Source of the DNA: Candidatus Gastranaerophilales bacterium
GTDB taxonomy: Bacteria; Cyanobacteriota; Vampirovibrionia; Gastranaerophilales; Gastranaerophilaceae
Direction: 5' to 3'
DNA length: 64,000 nt
Assembly (NCBI GenBank): GCA_944323735.1
Contig: CALUTO010000008.1
Location: 20,215-84,214 of the forward strand
Shown here: positions 8,362 to 18,322 of the stretch, piece by piece
How positions within the stretch are numbered: position 1 is the first letter of the stretch
How the letters are laid out: each line of letters starts with the position of its first letter
Notes under the pieces: model-generated
The model's input: only the letters and a program-made list of their open reading frames with translations
Databases searched by the model: none
What the model was told of the DNA's origin: nothing
Program-made: the position numbers and the translations under genes

Positions 8362-11300
8362 ATGAAGAAACAAATTAACGCTTGTAAATTTAACTATAAG
8401 TATATAAAAGACAGATCGACCCCCGGAAGCTGGCGCAGAGGTTATGAGGGTCATCAAAAGGGTATTGTTCTGTCTTATGATACAAGGCTTGCCGGCGTCG
8501 ATGCAAAAGTAAAAGGAAACTTTAAAGACGCCTACGAGACCAGTCTGACTTTTACACGGGACGGTGTGAAGGCCGATTGCAGCTGCCCTTTAAAAGAAGA
8601 ATGGTGCAAACACGCCATTGCTGTAGGTTTAAAAGTCATTGAAGACAAAGTTTATGACCACTATCTTGAAAAAACACACAAGATAAAAATGGAATACCCT
8701 GATGAATATGTTCCTGAAGTGGAAAATCCTCAGGGCAATTATGTTTTTCACTTTAACCCGAAACGCAGACAGAATTTCTTTTCCATTCTCGTTATGGATA
8801 GAACTACAGGCAAGGTAATACGTGATTTAGAAGCTATTTTAAGAGCTCTTATAGAAATTCAGAGAAATGACCCGTCGTTTGAACTGAACAACGCACAAAA
8901 AATAGAAGTATCTATTTTTCAGCTGCTCCTGCAGCGTTCCAGACTCGACAAAAAAGCAGGCTGGTATGATGTCCCGATAAACAAATTCGACGGATTTTTT
9001 CAGTTATTATCAAAAGCAGAAGAAGTTCTGGACGGAAAAACAAAAGACAGACTCCGTTTTGATGACAAAGAATGGACACTCACACTCTCTGTTAATTTTT
9101 CAATGGTTGGAAATGTGCTGCTGTCTTTGACATGGGACAGACCTGACGGCAGTGATTCTTACCCGTTTGAAGAAATAAGATATTTTTCAAGACAGCTCAA
9201 ATGGGGCAGATACAAAAATGTAATATTCCCCACCACTACACAGGTTTCAGCCCTCCCCCAGAACCTTATTAAAGCCAGTTTTACTGATGTCAGAGACTCT
9301 GACGGAGCGAAATTTTTATACGAAGAACTTCCGAAACTTCAACAGGTCATGCATGTAGAAGTAGCAGAGGCTATTGAAAAACTTTTTCTCGAGCAAAAAC
9401 CTCCAATTAATGTAGTATCTCTCGGGCTTGATTATGACGGCTCACTAAAAGCCTCTCTGGAGTTTGATTATGACGGAACAAGAGTGCCTTATACAAAGCA
9501 TATTGAAAAAACTCCGTATGTCACAATTAAAAAACCGAAAGAGGATTTGTTATACTGGGTAAAAAGAAATCCGCAGCACGAAGAAGCAGCATATAATATG
9601 CTTCTTGCATGTAAATTTGCCCCTATGCAAACGAATAACCTCGCACTCGAAAAAGAAAATGCAATCGATTTTTACAACTACTACATACAGCAGGCCGGAG
9701 ACGGATGGGTGTTTGAAGAAAAAGATGATATGTCATTCTTCAAACTTACAAAAGATAAATTCGAACTCTGTGCAGACATAGATTTTGCAATAAACACAAC
9801 GGACAGTTTTGAAATAGATTTATACGGACGAGTCGGTGAAGAAATTCTGCCGTTTGATGATGTCTACTCTCTGACAACGGACGGAAGCAAATATATCAGA
9901 ATTAAAAATCTCGGGTTTGCGGAAGTTCCGACAGACAGCGTTTATTCACTGCTGAAAGCATTCAACACTTTTGATGTATACAGGAATGATGAAAATAAAT
10001 ATATAGTAAAAACCTACCGTGCTGGCTTGCTTTCCGAAATGGAAAACCTCGGCATGACCATAAAAATGAGCCGTAAATTTTCAAAATTCTGGAAACAAAT
10101 TTCTACTTTTTCAACAATGGATGTTCCGTCTCTGCCCAGAGGCATAAATGCAGAACTCAGAGAATACCAGACCAGAGGATTCGGCTGGCTGTGGTTTTTG
10201 TATCAGTACGGCTTAAATGGTATACTCGCAGATGATATGGGGTTGGGAAAAACATTGCAGGCACTGGCTCTTTTACAAAAAGCAAAAGAAAAGAATAAAA
10301 AGGCCACCTCTCTTGTTGTTTGCCCTACATCTGTTGTTTTTAACTGGGAAAACGAGATTGAAAAATTTGCACCCGGACTGAGCTGTTTAAAACTCACCGG
10401 CTCTGACAGAAAAGAGCTTTTTAAAGAAATATCAAAATATGATATAGTTATTACAAGCTATGCGCTGGTCAGACGTGACATCGAAAAACTGAAAAAATAC
10501 GAATTCAGATATGTAATTCTGGATGAATCCCAGAATATAAAAAATGCAGACTCACAAACAGCACAGTCGGTTAAAGAGCTTAAATGCAAACACAAGCTCG
10601 CTCTTTCCGGTACACCGATTGAAAACAGACTCGAAGAACTGTGGTCAATTTTCGATTTTCTTATGCCGGGATTTTTATTTGACAAATCGGAATTTAATTA
10701 CAGGTATGTAAACCCCATAACCGAACGTGAGGATAAAACTGTTGAAAAACGTTTAAAATCCCAGATTTATCCGTTTATCTTAAGACGTATGAAAAGAGAC
10801 GTTGCAAAAGATTTGCCGGATAAGATTGAGAACGTTGCATACTGCGAATTAACGCCTGAGCAAAAAGATTTTTATATGGAAGTTCTTGATTCCACGAAAG
10901 AAGAATTGTTCAAAAGTATTGAAGAACACGGTATTGAAAAAAGCCGCATGTCTATATTCTCGGCTCTGCTGAGACTGCGCCAGATATGCTGCCATCCAAG
11001 ATTGTATGACAAAGAAAATATCAAAGGTATAAAAGAATCCGGCAAATTTGAACAGCTGAAAGAAATGCTCAAAGAAATTATAGCCGAAGGACACAGGGTA
11101 CTATTGTTCAGCCAGTTTGTAGATATGCTCGACATAATAAAAGAATGGCTTGAAAGAGAAGGAATAAAACACGAATACCTGACAGGCAAAACGAAAAACA
11201 GACAGGAAGCTGTTGAAAACTTTAACAGCAATCCGACTATACCGATATTCCTTATCAGCCTAAAAGCAGGCGGTACAGGATTGAATCTGACAGGTGCTGA

Positions 11301-11550
11301 CTATGTAATTCACTATGACCCGTGGTGGAATCCGGCTGTAGAAGATCAGGCTACAGACAGAGCATATCGTATCGGACAGACGAAAAAAGTTTTTGTTTAC
11401 AGAATGATTACCAAAGGTACGGTTGAAGAAAAAATCCAGAAACTTAAATCGAGAAAAAGAGACCTTGTCGATTCTGTAATCTCTGTAGACAGAAATATCG
11501 GTAAATCATTGACATACGAAGATTTGAAAGATATCTTCTCTCTGGATTAA
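8362..11550 (+). CDS. SNF2 family helicase with N-terminal SWIM zinc finger
   Basis: A 1062-residue DNA-dependent ATPase/translocase, probably acting on DNA-protein complexes. A SWIM zinc finger lies near residues 70-90 (C-S-C then WCKHA). A long middle region leads to the SNF2 ATPase: Walker A ADDMGLGKT near 623, Walker B VILDESQ near 720, motif III ALSGTPIENR. The helicase C-terminal lobe contains LISLKAGGTGLNLT and ATDRAYRIGQ. The 190 bp upstream hold two hairpins (8289-8311 and 8333-8349), of unknown function. The downstream ldpA gene starts 4 bp after the stop, suggesting one transcript. Confidence 0.92.
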   Translation: MKKQINACKFNYKYIKDRSTPGSWRRGYEGHQKGIVLSYDTRLAGVDAKVKGNFKDAYETSLTFTRDGVKADCSCPLKEEWCKHAIAVGLKVIEDKVYDHYLEKTHKIKMEYPDEYVPEVENPQGNYVFHFNPKRRQNFFSILVMDRTTGKVIRDLEAILRALIEIQRNDPSFELNNAQKIEVSIFQLLLQRSRLDKKAGWYDVPINKFDGFFQLLSKAEEVLDGKTKDRLRFDDKEWTLTLSVNFSMVGNVLLSLTWDRPDGSDSYPFEEIRYFSRQLKWGRYKNVIFPTTTQVSALPQNLIKASFTDVRDSDGAKFLYEELPKLQQVMHVEVAEAIEKLFLEQKPPINVVSLGLDYDGSLKASLEFDYDGTRVPYTKHIEKTPYVTIKKPKEDLLYWVKRNPQHEEAAYNMLLACKFAPMQTNNLALEKENAIDFYNYYIQQAGDGWVFEEKDDMSFFKLTKDKFELCADIDFAINTTDSFEIDLYGRVGEEILPFDDVYSLTTDGSKYIRIKNLGFAEVPTDSVYSLLKAFNTFDVYRNDENKYIVKTYRAGLLSEMENLGMTIKMSRKFSKFWKQISTFSTMDVPSLPRGINAELREYQTRGFGWLWFLYQYGLNGILADDMGLGKTLQALALLQKAKEKNKKATSLVVCPTSVVFNWENEIEKFAPGLSCLKLTGSDRKELFKEISKYDIVITSYALVRRDIEKLKKYEFRYVILDESQNIKNADSQTAQSVKELKCKHKLALSGTPIENRLEELWSIFDFLMPGFLFDKSEFNYRYVNPITEREDKTVEKRLKSQIYPFILRRMKRDVAKDLPDKIENVAYCELTPEQKDFYMEVLDSTKEELFKSIEEHGIEKSRMSIFSALLRLRQICCHPRLYDKENIKGIKESGKFEQLKEMLKEIIAEGHRVLLFSQFVDMLDIIKEWLEREGIKHEYLTGKTKNRQEAVENFNSNPTIPIFLISLKAGGTGLNLTGADYVIHYDPWWNPAVEDQATDRAYRIGQTKKVFVYRMITKGTVEEKIQKLKSRKRDLVDSVISVDRNIGKSLTYEDLKDIFSLD

Positions 11551-11554
11551 AAAT

Positions 11555-12472
11555 ATGAAAAAAAATCTTTTTAAAATTTTAAATGAAAGAAAAATATTTA
11601 AACTTGTACTCGGTCTCGGAAATCAAAGTGAAGAAAATATTGTTTCAAATGTTGAAATATACGCAAAAGCCGGTTGTGATATGTTCGACATAAATGCATC
11701 AGAAGAAGCGATAAACGCTGTTTACAAAGGGATAGAAAAAGCCGGAAAAAACAAAGAGGATTTTCTGTTGTGTATCAGCACGGGAATATCGGGAGATGCA
11801 CATATAAACAAAGCAGAAATTATTAAATCAAAATGTAGCGGATGTTCTGCCTGTGTAAATGTGTGCCCGCAGGATGCAATTATACTTCTTGATGATGGTT
11901 ATCCGTTTGTGCAAAAAGAAAAATGCATAGGCTGCAAAAAATGCAAATGCAAAGCAATTTCATTTTTTGAAAATGAGAGTGATTTTGATGAAGCATTCAG
12001 ACTGGCAGAAAAATATAATCTGGATTGTATAGAAATTCATCTCTCATCAAAAAAAGTTCCATATGATTTATTAAAATCATTGATAAAAAAATCAAAAACA
12101 CCGCTAAGTTTCTGTTTGGACAGAAAATATTACAGCAATGAAAAAATGAAAAAAATAATTAATAAAATAAAAAAATGGTGCGGCTCCTCCGAATTTATTA
12201 TTCAGGCGGACGGTGTCCCGATGTCAGGTGGAGAAAACACTTTTAGCTCTACATTACAGGCTGTTTCAACCGCACATTTAATATCAGACTTTACTGATTA
12301 TATTCTGATTTCCGGAGGTACGAACGAAAAAACGTCAGAGCTGGCAAAAATTTGCGGGATAAAATATAATGGAATAAGCGTCGGTTCATATGCAAGGAAT
12401 TTAATAAAAGATAAATCACCTGAAGAAGCTGTTCTTCTGGCTAAGAAACTGGTTGACACATGCAAAGAATAA
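11555..12472 (+). CDS. ldpA: LdpA-like iron-sulfur protein (cyanobacterial circadian input homologue)
   Basis: 305 residues. The N-terminal FKLVLGLGNQ...AGCDMFDINA segment and C-terminal IIQADGVPMSGGE, ISGGTNEKT and GISVGSYAR blocks match cyanobacterial LdpA, the light-dependent-period protein that feeds redox state into the Kai clock. Two ferredoxin-like cysteine clusters lie between them: CSGCSACVNVCP near residue 92 and CIGCKKCKCKAI near 124. The second has no separate C-P end, so its cluster type is uncertain. It overlaps tilS by 13 bp. With no photosynthesis or kai genes in view, a redox-sensing role outside the clock is the likelier reading, but that is inference. Confidence 0.82.
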   Translation: MKKNLFKILNERKIFKLVLGLGNQSEENIVSNVEIYAKAGCDMFDINASEEAINAVYKGIEKAGKNKEDFLLCISTGISGDAHINKAEIIKSKCSGCSACVNVCPQDAIILLDDGYPFVQKEKCIGCKKCKCKAISFFENESDFDEAFRLAEKYNLDCIEIHLSSKKVPYDLLKSLIKKSKTPLSFCLDRKYYSNEKMKKIINKIKKWCGSSEFIIQADGVPMSGGENTFSSTLQAVSTAHLISDFTDYILISGGTNEKTSELAKICGIKYNGISVGSYARNLIKDKSPEEAVLLAKKLVDTCKE

Positions 12473-13791
12473 TTGCATTTTTAGAAAAATATAAAATCTT
12501 AAATTCAGAAAAAACATTTCTGGTCGGATTTTCCGGAGGCTATGATTCTATGTGCCTGCTGGATATCCTGAATGACCTGTCTAAAAAAAATAATTTTAAA
12601 ATCATCGCAGTTCATCTGAACCACAACTGGCGGGGCGAAGAATCCGACAACGAAGAACAAAACTGCAAAGAATTTTGTAAACAACGGAACATAAATTTTT
12701 ATTCAGAACGCCTTTCTGACAAAGTCAAAAAAACAGAAACTGCAGCAAGAGAAGCAAGACAGAAATTTTTCAAAAAATGCTGTGAAAAATTTGAAGCAGC
12801 AGGTGTCTTTCTTGCACATAACAAATCAGACAACACAGAAACTGTAATATATAGAATATCTCATGGCACAGGCGTCAAAGGATTATGCGGAATAACTGAA
12901 TATTTTGAAATCTTTGGATATAAAATATACCGCCCGCTGCTATCATGGTCAAGACAAGATGTGGAAGAATATTGCAATACACACAAGCTCAATCCAAACA
13001 ACGATTCCAGCAACTTGAATACAAAATACAAAAGGAATTTTCTGCGCCACAAAGTAATAAAAGACTTGAAACAAATAAACCCTGATATAGATAATGCTGT
13101 TATGCGGCTGTCAGAAATTGCGGCTTCAGAACAAAATATAATTAAAGAATATCTTGATAAAATCCGTAAAGAAATATCAGATGGAAATAAAATCAATACA
13201 AAAAAATTTCTTGAACAATCTTTAGATGTCCAAAAAAAATTTATTCATGAAATGTTTATAGAAAAAAATCTTGAATATGATTCAAAAAAGATAAACGATG
13301 TTATTTCTTTTATAACAGAAAATACCCGTACAAAAGCGGGAAATACACTATCTATAACCAGCAATCTCTGGTTATTTTCTGGAGAGAAATATTTCACCTT
13401 CATAGAAAAAACAGAAAAAATTTACGATGAGACTGTTATTAACGGAGAAGGCAGCTATTTATTTAAGAATAAAATATTTGAAATAAAAAAAATCAACGAC
13501 ATGCCGGAAGAATTTCCGGATGAAACAGAAAATTATGCCTTTGTGAATTTGACATTCCCTCTCATTCTAAGAACCCGAAGAGACGGTGACATAATAAACC
13601 CTTTCGGAATGAAAGGGAGCATGAAACTCAAAAAATATTTTATAAACAAGAATATAGAAAAATACAAACGTGACGAAATTGTGTTATTATGCAATGAAAA
13701 AGAAGTGCTATGGATACCGGAAGCAGGTTTGAGCGAAAAACTGCGTGCTGAAAAAGCTCCTCTGTATTTCGTGTTAATGAAAGAAAGATAG
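12460..13791 (+). CDS. tilS: tRNA(Ile)-lysidine synthetase
   Basis: Joins lysine to C34 of tRNA-Ile(CAU) using ATP, so that it reads AUA. The N-terminal PP-loop FSGGYDSMCLLD (residues 22-33) binds ATP. HLNHNWRGEESDNEE and AHNKSDNTETVIYRISHGTG follow as the conserved N-type ATPase blocks. RRDGDIINPFGMKGSMKLKK in the last quarter is the C-terminal tRNA-binding domain. The length, 443 residues, is normal. The start lies inside the end of ldpA and the stop is 3 bp before hpt. This tilS-hpt pair is a common bacterial arrangement. Confidence 0.95.
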   Translation: MQRIIAFLEKYKILNSEKTFLVGFSGGYDSMCLLDILNDLSKKNNFKIIAVHLNHNWRGEESDNEEQNCKEFCKQRNINFYSERLSDKVKKTETAAREARQKFFKKCCEKFEAAGVFLAHNKSDNTETVIYRISHGTGVKGLCGITEYFEIFGYKIYRPLLSWSRQDVEEYCNTHKLNPNNDSSNLNTKYKRNFLRHKVIKDLKQINPDIDNAVMRLSEIAASEQNIIKEYLDKIRKEISDGNKINTKKFLEQSLDVQKKFIHEMFIEKNLEYDSKKINDVISFITENTRTKAGNTLSITSNLWLFSGEKYFTFIEKTEKIYDETVINGEGSYLFKNKIFEIKKINDMPEEFPDETENYAFVNLTFPLILRTRRDGDIINPFGMKGSMKLKKYFINKNIEKYKRDEIVLLCNEKEVLWIPEAGLSEKLRAEKAPLYFVLMKER

Positions 13792-13794
13792 TTT

Positions 13795-14331
13795 ATGAAA
13801 AAAGATGTAAAAGATTTAAAAATTTTATTCAGTAAAGAACAAGTTCTTAACAGAACAAAAGAACTCGCAGAAGAAATAAACAAAGATTTCGGAACTGATG
13901 AAGATTTGACCGTTATATGCGTGCTAAAAGGCTCCAGTATTTTCTGCTGTGACCTAATAAAATATCTAAAAATGCCTGTACAGTTAGAGTTTATAAAAGT
14001 TTCGAGCTACGGTAACGAACAAAAATCCTCCGGCAATGTAAAAGCACTTGATTTAACACTGCCAAACCTTGAAGGAAAAAATGTCATTATAGTTGAAGAT
14101 ATAATTGACACAGGCTGCACACTGAAATTTTTATGCGATATGCTGCATAGAACCCACTCACCGAAACACCTTGGTATTATTACATTTTTAAACAAAAAAA
14201 TAGCCAGAATAACAGACATTCAGCCGGACTATTACGGATTTGAAATTGATGACAAATTTGTTGTCGGATATGGACTAGACTACGAAGGCTATTTCAGAAA
14301 TCTGCCATATATAGGATATTTCCCCGACTAA
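13795..14331 (+). CDS. hpt: Hypoxanthine phosphoribosyltransferase
   Basis: Purine salvage: converts hypoxanthine or guanine plus PRPP to IMP or GMP. The PRPP loop is VIIVEDIIDTGCTL (about residues 96-109). The flexible-loop sequence SSYGNEQKSSG near 68 and the LKGSSIF loop near 45 are also present. The 178-residue length is normal. The stop codon overlaps that of the convergent acyltransferase gene by 4 bp. A purine nucleoside phosphorylase for the same salvage route lies at 32.5 kb. Confidence 0.95.
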   Translation: MKKDVKDLKILFSKEQVLNRTKELAEEINKDFGTDEDLTVICVLKGSSIFCCDLIKYLKMPVQLEFIKVSSYGNEQKSSGNVKALDLTLPNLEGKNVIIVEDIIDTGCTLKFLCDMLHRTHSPKHLGIITFLNKKIARITDIQPDYYGFEIDDKFVVGYGLDYEGYFRNLPYIGYFPD

Positions 14332-15152
14332 ACACCGGAATTCGTAACTTTAACACGTTTAAGGCGTTTTTCAAGTTTTCTGTACCATTTGAGTTTCTGT
14401 CTGAATACGTATTCATTGCCCTCGACACAGCCATGCCTGATGCTTTGCAAATGTTCATCACACAGTGCCTCAAAGTTTGTTTCGAGAATATGCGTCAGTT
14501 CCTTTCTGTCCACCTTAGGGTCGGTTAAAGTATATGGCTCGCCGACTTTGACAAGAACCTCGGGTCTGTCCTCTCTTAAAAATACGTAGTTTACCGAAAC
14601 GGGAATAAGATTTATTCCTCCGGATTTTTTAACAACATTTTTAGCAATATAAGCCATCCCTGTTTGAAATTCAATCGGACGAAACATTGGAGGTCTGATT
14701 ATCCCCTCCGGAAAAATCCAGAGAGAAATATCTTTGTTACAAAGCTGGTCTACTGCATACTGCAAAGCTTTCATAGACGCCTGCGGGGATTTTTTGTTCA
14801 CAGCAAAAGCTCCTGCTTTTGCAAGAATAGGAAACCTGTTCAATTCTTCAATCATCATACGTATAGTTGTATGAAAAACCCTGCGGCATAAATTATACCC
14901 TACTATACCATCCCACCAGTTACAGTGTGGTGCATAAATAATAGACGCAAACTCAGGATTACGCTTATCAAAATTTTCTTTATTTTTCACCTGCATTGAA
15001 TAAAATCTGTTCTCAAGCATCCCAAAGAAAAATCGGTCAGCAAGCCAAATCCAGAACGGACCCGTGTGCGCCTCTCTAAACTTTTCGTCTCTATTTCTAA
15101 GTTTTGTTGGTGGTACGTCTGAATACAACGTTTGTTCTACGTATTTTTCCAA
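14328..15152 (-). CDS. PlsC-family lysophospholipid acyltransferase
   Basis: 274 residues. Motif I is H-x4-D in APHCNWWDG near residue 88. Motif III is FPEGIIRPP near 150. A basic stretch ends the protein. These motifs define glycerolipid acyltransferases such as 1-acylglycerol-3-phosphate acyltransferase. The N-terminal part mentions no clear membrane helix, so peripheral attachment to the inner membrane is likely. The acceptor could be lysophosphatidate or another glycerolipid. It is convergent with hpt with a 4 bp overlap, leaving no room for a terminator between them. Confidence 0.85.
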   Translation of the reverse strand: MEKYVEQTLYSDVPPTKLRNRDEKFREAHTGPFWIWLADRFFFGMLENRFYSMQVKNKENFDKRNPEFASIIYAPHCNWWDGIVGYNLCRRVFHTTIRMMIEELNRFPILAKAGAFAVNKKSPQASMKALQYAVDQLCNKDISLWIFPEGIIRPPMFRPIEFQTGMAYIAKNVVKKSGGINLIPVSVNYVFLREDRPEVLVKVGEPYTLTDPKVDRKELTHILETNFEALCDEHLQSIRHGCVEGNEYVFRQKLKWYRKLEKRLKRVKVTNSGV

Positions 15153-15235
15153 TGTATAACTAACTCTCCTTAGTAATATATTTTACCCGTTTTTTGTATT
15201 TTTGAAAATATTATTAAGCTATATATTTACAAATA

Positions 15236-16507
15236 TTACTTATGCATTTCAAATGAAAATATCGTAAATTTTCTCATATTCTGTTTTTTAGAAATATTAA
15301 AATTAAAAACAATATTTTTTGTGTTTATAATATCTTTTTCATCATCAAACTTAAGAATAAAATGTAGAGTATCAGATGTTGCAAGCGGTTTTAAGGGATT
15401 TTTTTTCGAAAACAGAACTTCATTGTATACAATATCAGTTTTGTCATTATACTTAGCTTCAACAACAACAAACAAAGTATTCAGACTCTCTTTTGTTTTA
15501 TTTTTGACTCTGAATTTTACATCTATTGTTTTTTTGTTACCGAAAATATTAGTTTTTAGTTTGTGCGAAACAATTTCTATTCCGTAATCTTTGTCAGTGA
15601 ATATATATCGCTTTTTAAACTGTTTTATCATTTTATATTTTTGATAATAGAGCTTTGCCTCGGTATACATATTCAACGCCTGTGCCTGTTTTATAGCTTT
15701 TATGAGAATCTGCTCGTATAAATCATAATTAATAATCCCCGGATCAACAGCATAAGTCTTTTCTATATATTTGACGGCCTCGAATGCATCAATATCCTGA
15801 TTTAATAAAGCGAGTTTATAGTTCAGAACGGGAGTATTTTTGTATATCAAAGCTGTTTCCAGATCATGAACAGCCTCTGTCAACTTTCCTTCCATAAAGT
15901 GTTTAGAAGCAAGTCTGCTGTAACAGTCGAGTATACCGGTTATAGCCAACTCAGCTTTTTCAGAGTCAACTTTTTTATAGAAAAACAGTGCGAGCTTATA
16001 CTGTTTCAAAGCAGCTATGTAACTTGATTTTTTCCAGAAGGCATCACCGAGCTCCATATAAAAATTACCCTTTTCTATAAGCAGGGGTTTATGGTCAATG
16101 TTTTTCAGCTTTTTTATTGTAATTTGCGCCTTATCAAGCTTGTCAGTTTTTATATACATTCTTGCAAGACCTATATACGGACTGTAAACACCGTATGGTG
16201 CTTTTTCAATCGCCAGTTTATAGTTTTTCTCAGCCTGTTCATAGCTGAAAAGTAATTCATATAACTCTCCCAGTCTGGAATTCAACACATAATTTGAAGA
16301 ATCTTTTTGCAGTTCTTTCTCATATTTTGAAATAAGAAAACCAATCATCTGATTGTCCTGCTCTTTATTCTGAATTTTTGATGCAAGCTTATAATGATGC
16401 TCTGCAATAACATTTGAAAAACAGGTTGCGCCTGCAGCAATTATCATTGCTGCTATTAATGCTATAAAAACTGTTCTTGCATATTCCAGTATTTCTGATT
16501 TATTCAT
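15236..16507 (-). CDS. Membrane-anchored TPR-repeat protein
   Basis: 423 residues. One transmembrane helix near 12-32 is followed by tetratricopeptide-like repeats. The clearest are LGELYELLFSYEQAEKNYKLAI, IGLARMYIKTDKLDKAQI and GDAFWKKSSYIAALKQYKLAL, between about 65 and 185. The last 110 residues form a beta-rich domain (DIKFRVKNKTKESLNTLFVVVEA-like pattern) resembling FxLYD-type extracytoplasmic domains. It is probably anchored in the membrane with the repeats outside. Its start overlaps the end of the MgtC gene by 8 bp. Function unknown. Confidence 0.6.
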   Translation of the reverse strand: MNKSEILEYARTVFIALIAAMIIAAGATCFSNVIAEHHYKLASKIQNKEQDNQMIGFLISKYEKELQKDSSNYVLNSRLGELYELLFSYEQAEKNYKLAIEKAPYGVYSPYIGLARMYIKTDKLDKAQITIKKLKNIDHKPLLIEKGNFYMELGDAFWKKSSYIAALKQYKLALFFYKKVDSEKAELAITGILDCYSRLASKHFMEGKLTEAVHDLETALIYKNTPVLNYKLALLNQDIDAFEAVKYIEKTYAVDPGIINYDLYEQILIKAIKQAQALNMYTEAKLYYQKYKMIKQFKKRYIFTDKDYGIEIVSHKLKTNIFGNKKTIDVKFRVKNKTKESLNTLFVVVEAKYNDKTDIVYNEVLFSKKNPLKPLATSDTLHFILKFDDEKDIINTKNIVFNFNISKKQNMRKFTIFSFEMHK

Positions 16508-17207
16508 ATAACTCTTGTATCGAAATCGATTCTATACCTTCAATTTTGTCTAACTCGTTATGAATATATTGTATAGGATTTTTAGTTTGTAACAATAATT
16601 TAAAACTTATTTTTCTTATTGCATCAGACTCTGCAGAGTTTTTTTGTTTTATTTCATAAATTGATTCAAATGTACCCAGAACTTTTTTATACGCATCATC
16701 CATTATTTCTTTAGAACAGAAAAAAGAAACACTCATTCTTCTGATTATTTTAGAACCCTTGTGTATAAACTGTTTTTCAAAAATTCTGATAAGAACAAGA
16801 ACACTTACTACAATAACGGTAGAAACAACAGCCAGACTATTGAAACCACAGCCGCAAGCCATACCGATACTTGCGGTAATCCACAGTGCAGCAGCTGTTG
16901 TAAGACCATATATAGCCGAACCATGTTTAAGAACAGTACCCCCGCCTATAAAACCAATACCGGTAAGTACCTGTGCGGCAATACGTGCAGGATCAGCCTG
17001 CGGACTGTGAGCAAAAACAGGAAAAGCATGTATGGACAGCAATGTGAATATACAAGACCCCATACAAACAAGCATATGCGTTCTCAATCCCGCCCATTTG
17101 TTCGTAAGTTCACGCTCAAAACCTATTGCAAACCCGAGCACCATAGCAAGCAGTATATCAAGCAGCATATTCTTTTCTAAAAGAATTGTTGTTATGAAAT
17201 TCTCCAT
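16500..17207 (-). CDS. MgtC/SapB family membrane protein
   Basis: 235 residues with about five membrane helices in the first 140. The family signature GFAIGFERELTNKWAGLRTH is near residues 25-44, and a conserved RIAAQVLTGIGFIGGGT block is near 75. A soluble, ACT-like C-terminal domain of about 90 residues follows. Family members include the Salmonella virulence and magnesium-limitation factor MgtC, but general members have varied or unknown roles. An alternative start at residue 14 (MLLDILLAM) is possible. It is co-directional with the TPR gene. Confidence 0.88.
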   Translation of the reverse strand: MENFITTILLEKNMLLDILLAMVLGFAIGFERELTNKWAGLRTHMLVCMGSCIFTLLSIHAFPVFAHSPQADPARIAAQVLTGIGFIGGGTVLKHGSAIYGLTTAAALWITASIGMACGCGFNSLAVVSTVIVVSVLVLIRIFEKQFIHKGSKIIRRMSVSFFCSKEIMDDAYKKVLGTFESIYEIKQKNSAESDAIRKISFKLLLQTKNPIQYIHNELDKIEGIESISIQELYE

Positions 17208-17236
17208 ACTCTCCGTTTTCCGTTTTTAATTTATAT

Positions 17237-18322
17237 TTATCTCATTTTGCTTTTTGGATCTAATATGTCTCTTATTGTATCACCAATCAGATTAAAAGAT
17301 AATACCGCAACAAAAATTAAAAACCCGGGTGTTAACAGCCAGGGACGGTAAAGTATATTAACATACTCCTGTGCTTCTTTCAGCATGTTGCCCCAGCTGG
17401 CATCAGGCTGTTGTATCCCCAGTCCCAGAAAGCTTAATCCTGATTCAGAAAGAATATAAGAAGGAACACTCAATGTCATTGCAACTATTACGTAACTCAA
17501 AGTCTGAGGCAGAAGATGTTTTATAATAATCCTTTTTTTTGAAGCACCTATTGACTCGGCAGCCTGAACAAATTCCTGATTTTTCACAGACAAAACCATG
17601 CCACGTACAACTCTTGAAAACCCGGCCCACCCTATCAATGCAAGAATGACAACAATCAGTGCAAATCGCTGAATGCTGGTCATATTAGCGGGCAATATTG
17701 CGGCAAGAATAATCAATAGATAAAAACTCGGTATAGACATTATCGCTTCAGATATTCTCATCATTATATTATCAACCACTCCACCAAAATATCCTGACAC
17801 ACCGCCGTATAGCATACCCAGCGGGAAAGAAATAAACAATGCAAGAAACCCGATTGTCAAAGAAATTCTACCGCCAAACAAAATTCTTGAAAAAACATCC
17901 CGCCCGTTAATATCCGTGCCAAGCAAGAACAATCTGCCCTCCGGTTCTACACTCACCAGATGTCTGTCCATTGGAATCAAGCCGAGAAATTTATACTTTT
18001 CACCTTTTGCAAAAAACTTGAGATAAAATTTTTTACTCCTGTCCTGTTTATATGTAATTTTAAATTCATCTGGATCAAAGTACCTGACATAATTATATGT
18101 ATAAGGACGTGAAAACCTGCCGTTTTCATCTATTGTGTAAACTTTTGAAGGCGGAGCATAGGCTCTGTGACGGTCAGAAAATTCTTTTGAATAAGGTGCA
18201 AGAAAATCCGCAAAAAGTATGGCAAGATATAACAGCAAAAGAACAACAAGAGCAATCAGGGAATATCTATCTCTGAGTATTTGTCTTAGTATGCCGTCTT
18301 TTTTTCTGCAATACGTCATCAA
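17237..18322 (-). CDS. Peptide-type ABC transporter permease, OppC/DppC family
   Basis: 361 residues. One N-terminal helix is followed by a large extracytoplasmic insertion (about 55-135, containing YKFLGLIPMDRHLV). The family signature FLLGTDINGRDVFSRIL comes next, then five more helices. The cytoplasmic EAA loop for ATPase contact is near EFVQAAESIGASKKRIIIKH. It would form a heterodimer with the product of the upstream gene, whose stop it overlaps by 4 bp (ATGA). No binding protein or ATPase gene is next to the pair, so substrate (peptide, nickel or other) is open. Confidence 0.9.
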   Translation of the reverse strand: MMTYCRKKDGILRQILRDRYSLIALVVLLLLYLAILFADFLAPYSKEFSDRHRAYAPPSKVYTIDENGRFSRPYTYNYVRYFDPDEFKITYKQDRSKKFYLKFFAKGEKYKFLGLIPMDRHLVSVEPEGRLFLLGTDINGRDVFSRILFGGRISLTIGFLALFISFPLGMLYGGVSGYFGGVVDNIMMRISEAIMSIPSFYLLIILAAILPANMTSIQRFALIVVILALIGWAGFSRVVRGMVLSVKNQEFVQAAESIGASKKRIIIKHLLPQTLSYVIVAMTLSVPSYILSESGLSFLGLGIQQPDASWGNMLKEAQEYVNILYRPWLLTPGFLIFVAVLSFNLIGDTIRDILDPKSKMR

